DNA of 6,647 bases from an uncultured bacterium (GTDB lineage Bacteria; Chloroflexota; Anaerolineae; JACIWP01): the NCBI GenBank assembly GCA_903872005.1, contig CAIQJD010000218.1:1-6647 (forward strand), written 5' to 3'. Made by a program: the position numbers and the translations under genes. Below the pieces are notes generated by a model. The model searched no databases, was not told the origin of the DNA, and saw only the letters and a list, made by a program, of their open reading frames with translations. Below, piece by piece: positions 1 through 5,784 of this stretch. Each line of letters opens with the position of its first letter. Positions within the stretch are counted from its first letter, which is position 1.

Positions 1-41
1 CGCGGCGTTGTTGGCATGGGAGTGACGACGACTCGCCTGCA

Positions 42-55
42 TGCCTGAACAGGCA
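42..55. repeat. Short perfect inverted repeat upstream of the first promoter
   Basis: TGCCTG-AA-CAGGCA forms 6-bp arms around a 2-nt centre. An alternative pairing, CCTGC (36-40) with GCAGG (53-57), overlaps it. It lies about 18 bp upstream of the -35 box at 73. It could be an operator for the first promoter or the end of an upstream gene's terminator, but no T-run follows it. A 14-bp palindrome can arise by chance in GC-rich DNA, so its function is unproven. Nothing else is supportable in positions 1-72. Confidence 0.35.
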
Positions 56-72
56 GGATACGCCGACCGCTT

Positions 73-101
73 TTGACTGGACCCATCGGGTGTGCTATAA
101 T
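73..101 (+). promoter_or_regulatory. Sigma70-type extended -10 promoter of the aminotransferase gene
   Basis: The -35 box TTGACT (73-78, 5 of 6 to consensus) is separated by exactly 17 bp from a perfect TATAAT (96-101). TGC directly precedes the -10 box (93-95), giving an extended -10 motif. Transcription should start near 107-109, leaving a leader of about 135 nt before the ATG at 242. In such GC-rich DNA this match is very unlikely to be chance. The three + strand genes that follow have short gaps and no evident terminators, so this promoter may drive all three. Confidence 0.85.
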
Positions 102-106
102 GCCAG

Positions 107-137
107 AAAGCGCGTATCTTAGTATCTTATACGCTTT
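107..137 (+). promoter_or_regulatory. Inverted repeat with nested tandem repeat at the transcription start
   Basis: AAAGCGCGTAT (107-117) pairs with ATACGCTTT (129-137), apart from a 2-nt CG bulge. Inside it, the 8-mer GTATCTTA occurs twice in direct tandem (114-121 and 122-129), and GTAT-CTT-ATAC (122-132) is a smaller palindrome. The block begins at the predicted transcription start. It could be a repressor operator or a 5'-terminal RNA hairpin. The symmetry is visible in the sequence; the regulatory role is inference. Confidence 0.5.
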
Positions 138-138
138 A

Positions 139-212
139 GCGCCGGCCGCCCATCTTGTCAGTCCCGTCAACCTGTGGTATGTTAGGGGCCGGCGCATCTC
201 CCATGAGACGGG
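139..212 (+). promoter_or_regulatory. Structured 5' leader with long-range stem and possible pseudoknot
   Basis: GCGCCGGCC (139-147) is perfectly complementary to GGCCGGCGC (187-195), a 9-bp GC stem enclosing 39 nt. It can be lengthened by two C-G pairs if one G is bulged. Within that loop, CCCGTC (163-168) can pair with GACGGG (207-212) outside it, giving the A-B-A'-B' order of a pseudoknot. The structure ends 12 nt before the ribosome binding site. I recognise no known riboswitch class. It could be an attenuator or translational control element, or chance pairing in GC-rich RNA. Confidence 0.35.
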
Positions 213-224
213 CGAGATTACACC

Positions 225-232
225 AGAGGAGG
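225..232 (+). promoter_or_regulatory. Ribosome binding site fixing the aminotransferase start
   Basis: AGAGGAGG lies 9 nt upstream of the ATG at 242. The reading frame is open further upstream (possible starts at 155, 179 and 203), but none of those has a Shine-Dalgarno match, and the added residues would be a basic tail unlike this family. This site supports 242 as the true start. Confidence 0.8.
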
Positions 233-241
233 CTTTCCCGC

Positions 242-1405
242 ATGTCGCCATCCATTTCGCAGCGCGCCGCGCGCATCCCGCCTTCGGGCATCCGCAAGTT
301 CTTCGATATCGCCGCCACCATGGACGATGTCATCTCCCTCAGCATCGGCGAGCCAGATTTCGATACGCCGGCGCACATCTGCGAAGCCGGCATCGCCTCG
401 CTGCAGGCCGGCAAGACCCACTACACTTCTAATTCGGGCATGCTGGAGCTGCGCCAGGCCATCGCCGACGATCTGCGCCGGCTCTATGGCGTGGCCTACG
501 ACCCCAAAGACGAAATCATCATCACCGTCGGCGCGTCCGAGGCGCTCTACCTGAGCATGATGGCGTTGTTGGACGCCGGCGAAGAAGTGATCGTGCCAGA
601 GCCGTGCTTCGTGGCTTATGCGCCCGAAGTGGAGCTGGCCGGCGGCGTCGCCCGCCGCATCAGCACCAGCGTCCAGGAAGGCTTCCAGGTACGCACGGAG
701 GACATCCGCGCGGCCCTCTCGCCGCGCACCAAAGCCATCCTCATCGGCAATCCCAACAACCCGACCGGCACGGTCATCAGCCGGCCGCGCATGTTGGAGA
801 TCGCCGGCCTGGCCCAGGAACGCGATCTCATCGTCATCTCCGACGAAATCTACGCCCGGCTGGTTTATGGCGTCGAGCATGTCTGCTGCGCCGCGCTGCC
901 GGGGATGCGCGAGCGCACCATTCTGCTGAACGGTTTCTCGAAAGCCTATGCCATGACCGGCTGGCGCATCGGCTACGTAGCCGGCCCGCGCGAGCTGATC
1001 GCGCCGATGCTGCGGGTACACCAATACACGATCATGTGCGCCGGCACCACGCCGCAGATCGCCGCCCTGCGCGCCTTGCAGGCCGGCGACCCGGATGTGG
1101 AGTATATGCACGAGATTTACGCCCGCCGGCGGCAGCGCATCGTCAGCGGCCTCAACGCCATGGGCCTGACCTGCTTCGAGCCGGGCGGGGCATTCTACGC
1201 CTTTCCGTCTATTCAATCCACTGGCCTGACTTCGGCCGAGTTCTGCGAGCGCCTGCTGCGCGAAGAGAAGGTTGCCGTGGTGCCGGGGAGCGCCTTCGGG
1301 GCGTGCGGCGAGGGCTACATCCGCTGCTCCTATGCCGCATCTTTCGAGAACATCGAAGAGGCGCTGCGGCGCATGGGCCGCTTCGTGCAGAAGGTGCGCG
1401 GCTGA
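242..1405 (+). CDS. PLP-dependent class I/II aminotransferase (aspartate/aromatic or PatA-like)
   Basis: This 387-residue cytoplasmic enzyme should transfer an amino group between an amino acid and a 2-oxo acid using pyridoxal phosphate (fold type I). The length is normal for the family. Visible landmarks are the N-terminal GEPDF (36-40), the phosphate-loop region VGASE (96-100), NPNNPTGT (170-177), the PLP-contacting Asp201 and Tyr204 in SDEIY, the Schiff-base Lys234 in GFSKAYAMTGWRIGY (231-245), and Arg361 in the C-terminal YIRCSYA, the expected carboxylate-binding arginine. All key residues are present, so it should be active. The stretch from MTGWRIGY to HQY and the C-terminal VAVVPGSAFG...GEGY recall, from memory, Bacillus PatA (N-acetyl-LL-diaminopimelate aminotransferase) and aspartate/aromatic aminotransferases. 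Substrate cannot be decided from sequence alone. The start at 242 follows AGAGGAGG. A 37-nt gap without a clear terminator separates it from the next gene. Confidence 0.93.
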   Translation: MSPSISQRAARIPPSGIRKFFDIAATMDDVISLSIGEPDFDTPAHICEAGIASLQAGKTHYTSNSGMLELRQAIADDLRRLYGVAYDPKDEIIITVGASEALYLSMMALLDAGEEVIVPEPCFVAYAPEVELAGGVARRISTSVQEGFQVRTEDIRAALSPRTKAILIGNPNNPTGTVISRPRMLEIAGLAQERDLIVISDEIYARLVYGVEHVCCAALPGMRERTILLNGFSKAYAMTGWRIGYVAGPRELIAPMLRVHQYTIMCAGTTPQIAALRALQAGDPDVEYMHEIYARRRQRIVSGLNAMGLTCFEPGGAFYAFPSIQSTGLTSAEFCERLLREEKVAVVPGSAFGACGEGYIRCSYAASFENIEEALRRMGRFVQKVRG

Positions 1406-1442
1406 GTCATTCTGACGCGCCGGCGAAAACGTTGGGAGGATC

Positions 1443-3062
1443 ATGCGACGTCCGCGCATCCTACTGATCGGTCTGATCATCGTCTTGCTCTTGCTGTCGG
1501 CCGGCTGCGCTGGGCCGGCCGACTGGCTCTTCGCGGCCACCGGCGAAGCCAAACCCCTCGCGCAGGCCAAAGGGCTGCTGGACCTGACCCTGGGCCTGTT
1601 GCGGCCGGCGCCGCAGACCGCTGATTACGTCCCCGTGGCCCATGCCGGCCTCTCGCCCTATGGCGTCAACGTCTTTTTGGAGCAGGAGGTTGAGCCGGCC
1701 AAGCGCGAACAGTCGGTGCGGATGATCGCCGATGCCGGCTTCGACTGGATGCGCCAGGAATTCCCCTGGGAAGATATCGAAATCCACGCCAAAGGCGATT
1801 TCCAGGATCGCCGGCATGAGCCGTACCGCTCGGCCTGGGACAAATACGACCAGATCGTGGGCGTGGCCGAGCAATACGGCGTGCAACTCATCGTGCGCCT
1901 GGGCAATCCGCCGGCGTGGAGCCGCGCCGACGGCGATGCGCGCGGCAGCTTTGGCCCGCCGGACAACCTCGCCGACTTCGGCGATTTCGTCGCCGCCGTG
2001 GCGACCCGCTATCGGGGACGCGTCCGCTACTATCAGATCTGGAACGAGCCGAACATCTACCCCGAATGGGGCGAAGCGCCGGTCAACCCCCAGGCGTATG
2101 TGGCGCTGCTGAAAGAGGGCTACACGCGCGTCAAGGCCGCCGACCCCGACGCCGTGGTCATTTGCGGAGCGCTGGCTTCGACCATCGAGCTGGACTACCG
2201 CAACCTCAACGATTTCGCCTTCTTGCAGCAGATGTACGACGCCGGCGCGGCCCCTTATTTCGACATCCTGGCGATGCAGGGCTATGGCCTCTGGTCGGGG
2301 CCGACAGACCGGCGCATGCAGCCGCGCGTGATGAATTTCTCGCGGCCGCGCTACGTGCGTGACATCATGGTCAAGAACGGCGACGCCGGCAAGCCAATTT
2401 GGATCTCCGAGATGAACTGGAACGCCGTCCCCGACCGCATCCCCGACAAGTCTTTCGGCCAGGTGACGGAGGAAGAGCAGGCGCGTTACGTCGCCCTGGC
2501 CTATCAGCGCATCCAGCGCGAATGGCCCTGGCTGGGCGTGGCGAACCTTTGGTTCTTCAAGCGTGCCACCGATCAGGAAGCCGGCCAGCCCTGGTACTAT
2601 TTCCGCATGGTCGAGCCAGACTTCACGCCGCTGCCGCTCTACGGGGCAATGCAAGAGCAGACAGCACGGCCGGCGACCCTCGGTCGAGGCTACCACCAGG
2701 AAGACCACTGGGCGCTGCGCTACGCCGGCGACTGGCAGGATGTCGCCGATGGGCGCGCCGTCCTGGGGCGCTATCGGGCCGCCGACGCCGGCGCGACGCT
2801 GACCTTCGGCTTCGAGGGTCGCCATCTGCGCCTGATCGCGCCGCGTGGGCCGGCTTTCGGGCGCATGACCATCCGCGTCGATGACGGCGCGCAGCGGGAG
2901 ATCGTCTTGACGGCGGCCGAGGAACGTTTTGGCGAGGTTGTCTGGCGCGGCAATTGGCTGGGCGCCGGCCCACATACGGCGACGGTCGAGGTGATCGCCG
3001 GCCGCGCCGCGTTGGACGGCGTCATCGTCTATCCCTGGCCGCTGGGGATCCATGGAAGGTGA
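1443..3062 (+). CDS. Lipoprotein glycoside hydrolase, clan GH-A TIM barrel (GH39/GH5-like) with C-terminal beta-sandwich
   Basis: This 539-residue protein is probably a surface-anchored glycosidase. The N-terminus is a lipoprotein signal: basic MRRPR, a hydrophobic core (6-18), then LSAGC with the lipidated Cys22; Ser at -3 is tolerated but not the commonest residue. Residues about 70-400 read as a (beta/alpha)8 barrel of clan GH-A. YYQIWNEPN (197-205) places Glu202 as putative acid/base, and WISEMNWN (320-327) places Glu323 as putative nucleophile, so both catalytic carboxylates are present. The IWNEPN context recalls GH39, but the family and sugar are not certain. Residues about 424-534 look like a separate galactose-binding-type beta-sandwich: a YAGDW start, a central LRLIAPRGPAFGRMTIRVDDG, and a late GAGPHTATVEV. 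This may bind glycan. GGGAGGA (1434-1440) precedes the ATG with tight 2-nt spacing. The stop is 7 nt before the chosen start of the glycosyltransferase, suggesting translational coupling and a shared role in envelope or exopolysaccharide glycan metabolism. Confidence 0.85.
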   Translation: MRRPRILLIGLIIVLLLLSAGCAGPADWLFAATGEAKPLAQAKGLLDLTLGLLRPAPQTADYVPVAHAGLSPYGVNVFLEQEVEPAKREQSVRMIADAGFDWMRQEFPWEDIEIHAKGDFQDRRHEPYRSAWDKYDQIVGVAEQYGVQLIVRLGNPPAWSRADGDARGSFGPPDNLADFGDFVAAVATRYRGRVRYYQIWNEPNIYPEWGEAPVNPQAYVALLKEGYTRVKAADPDAVVICGALASTIELDYRNLNDFAFLQQMYDAGAAPYFDILAMQGYGLWSGPTDRRMQPRVMNFSRPRYVRDIMVKNGDAGKPIWISEMNWNAVPDRIPDKSFGQVTEEEQARYVALAYQRIQREWPWLGVANLWFFKRATDQEAGQPWYYFRMVEPDFTPLPLYGAMQEQTARPATLGRGYHQEDHWALRYAGDWQDVADGRAVLGRYRAADAGATLTFGFEGRHLRLIAPRGPAFGRMTIRVDDGAQREIVLTAAEERFGEVVWRGNWLGAGPHTATVEVIAGRAALDGVIVYPWPLGIHGR

Positions 3063-3064
3063 GG
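3056..3064 (+). promoter_or_regulatory. Ribosome binding site for the glycosyltransferase, overlapping the preceding stop codon
   Basis: AAGGTGAGG spans the TGA stop (3060-3062) of the hydrolase gene and ends 5 nt before the ATG at 3070. An in-frame ATG at 3052 has only GGGGAT three nt upstream. The site at 3056-3064 makes 3070 the better start, though 3052 (six extra residues, overlapping the upstream gene by 11 nt) cannot be excluded. Confidence 0.55.
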
Positions 3065-3069
3065 CGCGC

Positions 3070-5502
3070 ATGAATTTCGTAGGGCCGGCCCCTGGCCCAC
3101 CATCCGCCGGCGACATGGCGCAGCCTGGCGCTTCGGACGCCCACAAGGGGCGAGGCTACGCCGGCGTAGCGGCCCTGCTCTTGATCTTCGTACTCGCTTT
3201 TGCGCTGCGCGCCTATCGCCTGGACGGCCAATCGTTGTGGGCCGACGAGGGGAACAGCGCCGCTCTGGCCGGCCGGCCCTTCGCCATCATCGCCAACGAC
3301 GCTGCCCAGGACATCCACCCGCCGCTCTACTACTTCTGCCTGCGCGTTTGGACGCGCCTCTTTGGGACGAGCGAGATTGGCTTGCGCTCCCTTTCCATCC
3401 TCTGGGGCTTGCTGCTGGTGGCCGCCGTCTATGGGCTGGGCCGGCGCGCCGGCGGAGAGGCGCGTGGCCTGATCGCCGCCTTGATCGCAGCCGTCTCGCC
3501 CTTCGGCGTCTATTATGCCCAAGAAGCGCGCATGTACATCATGGCCGCGGCGCTGGCCGGCGTGGCAGGGTATGCCGCGTGGCGGCTAGCAGACCTCGCC
3601 CCCATCCCCGGCCCCTTCCCCCTCTCCGTGTACGGAGAGGGGGAAGGGGTTGGGGTTAGGGGTGCGGTGCGCCCCGGCGCGGCGGCGCTCTACGTCGTCG
3701 CGGCGGTCGCCGGCCTGTATACCCACTACTTCTTCCCGGCGACGCTCCTGGCCCTGAATCTGGTCTGGCTGATCTTCTGGCTGCGCGGCCGGCGCTGGCC
3801 GGCGCTGTGGCGCTGGCTCGCCCTGCAGGCTCTGGTTCTGCTGCTGTATCTCCCCTGGCTCGGCACCGGCGTCAGCCGGCTCCTGGCCTGGCCCTCCAGC
3901 GCGCCGAGCCTCGCGTCCGTGGCCGCCTATGCGCCGACTCTCCAGAACTGGCTCCCCTGGGCCTGGCGCGTCTTCTGTCTGGGGCCGGCAAGCTGGATCT
4001 GGTCGGCCGCGGCCTTCTTGCCCCTGACTATCATCGGGGTACTGGCCGCCGGCCGGCGCGGGACATGGCGACGCGGCCTCTTCTACCTCCTGGGCTGGGC
4101 CGCGCCCATCGCCTTGATGATTGCCGCGCGCCTGTATGAGCCGGCCCGCTTCAAGTTCCTGCTCCTCGGCAGCCCTTTCCTGGCCCTGACTCTGGCCGAA
4201 GGCGTCTGCATCGGCATGGGGGCCGGCCGCGCCGGCTGGCGACGTATCGTCGGCTACGCCTGGGCCGGCATCGCCCTGGCGGCTCTGTTATTCAGCAGCG
4301 GGCGCGTCCTGGCGCGCTATTTCTCCGATGCCAGCATCGCCCGCGACGACTACCGGGGCATGGCCGGCTATATTGCCGCCGTCGGGCAGGCCGGCGATGC
4401 GATCATCCTCAATGCGCCGGGCCAATGGGACATCTTCTCGTACTACTATCGCGGGCCGCTGCCGGTCTATCGCTTGCCGGCCGAGCGTCCGCCGAACCCG
4501 GCCCATCTGGAAGCGCAGTTGAGTGATCTCCTGAGCCAGCATAGCCGGCTCTTCGTCCTCTATTGGGCCACGAACGAGTCCGACCCGGCCGGCTTGATGC
4601 AAAAGAGCCTGGGGGCGCGCTCCTATCCGGCCGCCGGCTGGTGGGCCGGCAACGTCTACTTCGCCCTCTACGCCACGCCGGCCTATCGCGCCGACGAGAT
4701 GCAGACGACGTCTGTGGGCGCGACCCTGGGCGGCATGATCCGCCTGGAGATGGCGGCGCGGCCGGCCGACCCGACCGCCGCCGGCGACCTCTTGCCGCTG
4801 GCCTTCACCTGGAGCGCCGTCGGCGGGCCGCTGGCCGACCTGAAGCTCTTTGTCCAGGCGTTGGACGCCGGCAATCACATCGTCGGGCAGCGCGACGCGC
4901 CGCTGAAGCTGACCGCCGGCGCAGCCGACCAGCACGCGCTATTGATCGAAGCGGGGACGCCGCCGGGGCAATACCGGCTCATCGCCGGGGTCTATGAGGC
5001 ACAGAGCGGCCGGCGTTTAGCGGTGACTGAGACGGGCAAAGATCATATTGATCTGGGCCCCTTGCAGGTGGAGCGGCCGGCCCGGCCGCTGCCGGCAGCC
5101 GCGCTCGCGCCGACTTACCACCTCGGCGGCGCGACCTTTGGGCCGCTGCGCCTGATCGGCTACGACCGCCATGAGCTGGGCAAGCCGCGCACGGTCGTTG
5201 CGCCGCTCAGCGCCGGCGCGCCGTTGCATTTGGCGCTCTATTGGCAGGCTACGACCGCGCCGGCCGGCGATTGGGAATACCGCCTCTGGCTGGGCGAGCG
5301 CCTGTGGGCCGACTGGTCGCCCATCGGCGGCGGCTACCTGACCGGCCGATGGGCCGCCGGCGAGCTGCTGCGCGACCAGCTCGACCAGTTCTTGCCGGCC
5401 GATCTGCCGGCCGGCGAGCATCGCCTGCGCCTGGAAATCCGCGCGCCGGGCCAAGAAAAAGCTCTGGGTGGAGTCTACCTGGGGGAGATACAGTGCAGAT
5501 AG
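3070..5502 (+). CDS. GT39/PMT-like polytopic membrane glycosyltransferase with two C-terminal beta-sandwich domains
   Basis: This 810-residue protein (816 if started at 3052) resembles the GT-C fold PMT/ArnT family, which moves a sugar from a polyprenyl-phosphate donor to an acceptor outside the membrane. After a short cytoplasmic tail and the first helix (about 31-49) comes LWADEGNSA with Asp59-Glu60, matching the acidic motif of the first external loop in GT39. IHPPLYY (82-88) and YYAQEARMY (148-156, with Gln151, Glu152 and Arg154) are further family landmarks. About ten to eleven hydrophobic helices run to residue 410. A soluble part follows: an alpha/beta-like region (about 430-540), then two related beta-sandwich segments (about 548-668 and 679-805). 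Each segment has an AG..L.LA..W strand and a later PxG strand motif. Residues 177-198 are encoded by a 66-nt palindromic insertion and fall between two predicted helices, so the protein probably tolerates them. It lies 7 nt after the hydrolase gene. Donor and acceptor are unknown. Confidence 0.85.
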   Translation: MNFVGPAPGPPSAGDMAQPGASDAHKGRGYAGVAALLLIFVLAFALRAYRLDGQSLWADEGNSAALAGRPFAIIANDAAQDIHPPLYYFCLRVWTRLFGTSEIGLRSLSILWGLLLVAAVYGLGRRAGGEARGLIAALIAAVSPFGVYYAQEARMYIMAAALAGVAGYAAWRLADLAPIPGPFPLSVYGEGEGVGVRGAVRPGAAALYVVAAVAGLYTHYFFPATLLALNLVWLIFWLRGRRWPALWRWLALQALVLLLYLPWLGTGVSRLLAWPSSAPSLASVAAYAPTLQNWLPWAWRVFCLGPASWIWSAAAFLPLTIIGVLAAGRRGTWRRGLFYLLGWAAPIALMIAARLYEPARFKFLLLGSPFLALTLAEGVCIGMGAGRAGWRRIVGYAWAGIALAALLFSSGRVLARYFSDASIARDDYRGMAGYIAAVGQAGDAIILNAPGQWDIFSYYYRGPLPVYRLPAERPPNPAHLEAQLSDLLSQHSRLFVLYWATNESDPAGLMQKSLGARSYPAAGWWAGNVYFALYATPAYRADEMQTTSVGATLGGMIRLEMAARPADPTAAGDLLPLAFTWSAVGGPLADLKLFVQALDAGNHIVGQRDAPLKLTAGAADQHALLIEAGTPPGQYRLIAGVYEAQSGRRLAVTETGKDHIDLGPLQVERPARPLPAAALAPTYHLGGATFGPLRLIGYDRHELGKPRTVVAPLSAGAPLHLALYWQATTAPAGDWEYRLWLGERLWADWSPIGGGYLTGRWAAGELLRDQLDQFLPADLPAGEHRLRLEIRAPGQEKALGGVYLGEIQCR
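3598..3663. repeat. 66-nt palindromic element inserted in frame in the glycosyltransferase gene
   Basis: CCCCTTCCCCCTCTCCGT (3612-3629) is a perfect inverted copy of 3632-3649, with only GT (3630-3631) between them. The symmetry continues outward imperfectly: 3598-3611 pairs with 3650-3663 as 9 Watson-Crick pairs, 3 G-U pairs and 2 mismatches, giving a 32-bp hairpin in RNA. It is exactly 22 codons, begins on a codon boundary and has no stop in the gene's frame; its translation begins APIPGPFPLSVYGEGE and ends GVGVRG. This Pro/Gly-rich peptide is out of character between two membrane helices. It behaves like a REP/MITE-type palindromic repeat captured in a coding sequence, as known for Rickettsia palindromic elements. 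I recall similar SVYGEGEG-like peptides in other bacterial proteins but cannot verify that here. Confidence 0.8.
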
Positions 5503-5531
5503 CCGGCGCTGGCGCGCTCGACCCATGACCG

Positions 5532-5651
5532 ATGAAGGGCAAAAAAACGCTTACAAGGAGATTGAGACGTGGACACTACGATAAGTTCCTGCTGGCTGTG
5601 AGTATGGTGTTCAATTTGGTCACAGTCTGGTATGCGTGGAAGTGGGTCTAG
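5532..5651 (+). CDS. Candidate small single-helix membrane peptide (39 aa), unrecognised
   Basis: From the ATG at 5532 to the TAG at 5649-5651 runs a 39-residue ORF. Its first half is strongly basic (MKGKKTLTRRLRRGHYDK) and its second half is a hydrophobic, aromatic stretch (FLLAVSMVFNLVTVWYAW) ending KWV. That order fits a one-pass membrane peptide with a cytoplasmic N-terminus. Against it, no Shine-Dalgarno sequence precedes the ATG, the base composition differs from neighbouring genes, and so short an ORF can be chance or the remnant of a decayed gene. The frame is closed just upstream by TGA at 5526-5528. I do not recognise a family and assign no function. Confidence 0.3.
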   Translation: MKGKKTLTRRLRRGHYDKFLLAVSMVFNLVTVWYAWKWV

Positions 5652-5716
5652 ACGAGAAGATTGGTTGGATTGCCGGGCGTTGGCGCTGTGTTGACTGAAG
5701 AAGGCGTAGAGGGCGA

Positions 5717-5740
5717 TGGCAGGCCAGCGCCGGCCTGACA
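5717..5740. terminator. Hairpin between convergent genes, possible weak terminator
   Basis: CAGGCC (5720-5725) and GGCCTG (5732-5737) pair around the 6-nt loop AGCGCC; TG/CA outside add two pairs across one mismatch. It lies where transcripts from both sides should end. Only TTT follows on the + strand and no T-run on the - strand, so it is not a classical intrinsic terminator. Its position is the main support. Confidence 0.3.
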
Positions 5741-5784
5741 TTTCGTCAAGCCGACGCGGCCCTATTGCGCATGGAACGAACGGA

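Larger units (their letters stand above)
5503..5784. other. Convergent intergenic region, relatively AT-rich
   Basis: These 282 nt separate two convergent genes. The stretch from about 5530 to 5700 is visibly richer in A and T than the flanking genes. It contains a candidate 39-codon ORF (5532-5651), an A-run (5541-5547), an AAGGAG (5555-5560) that does not suit a sizeable ORF, and a hairpin (5717-5740). I see no tRNA or recognisable small RNA. Confidence 0.5.

Noticed and set aside
1..48. Possible end of an upstream + strand gene (frame 1 stops at 46-48)
   Set aside because: Only about 15 codons are visible, without motif or bias that would separate it from chance.
155..241. N-terminal extension of the aminotransferase from upstream starts at 155, 179 or 203
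   Set aside because: No ribosome binding site precedes them, the added residues do not resemble the family, and AGAGGAGG points to 242.
1406..1442. Terminator or separate promoter between the aminotransferase and hydrolase genes
   Set aside because: I found neither a hairpin with a T-run nor a -10/-35 pair in these 37 nt; only a ribosome binding site is present.
218..1570. Long - strand open frame (450 codons) opposite the aminotransferase
   Set aside because: It is a shadow of GC-rich codon usage. The + strand frame has every aminotransferase motif and a good ribosome binding site; the - strand product has no recognisable domain.
1461..3146. Long - strand open frame (561 codons) opposite the hydrolase
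   Set aside because: Same reason. The + strand encodes a lipoprotein signal and paired catalytic motifs, while the reverse frame shows only Arg/Ala/Gly/Asp-rich sequence.
3598..3663. Reading the palindrome as an intrinsic terminator or a CRISPR repeat
   Set aside because: It lies inside an intact open frame, has no T-run, and occurs once in the window without spacer-repeat periodicity.
5569..5601. GTG start 8 nt after AAGGAG in the intergenic region
   Set aside because: The spacing is good, but the frame ends after ten codons and the peptide shows no features.
5691..5719. TTGACT as a -35 box for a second + strand promoter
   Set aside because: No acceptable -10 hexamer occurs at 16-18 bp, and no + strand gene follows.
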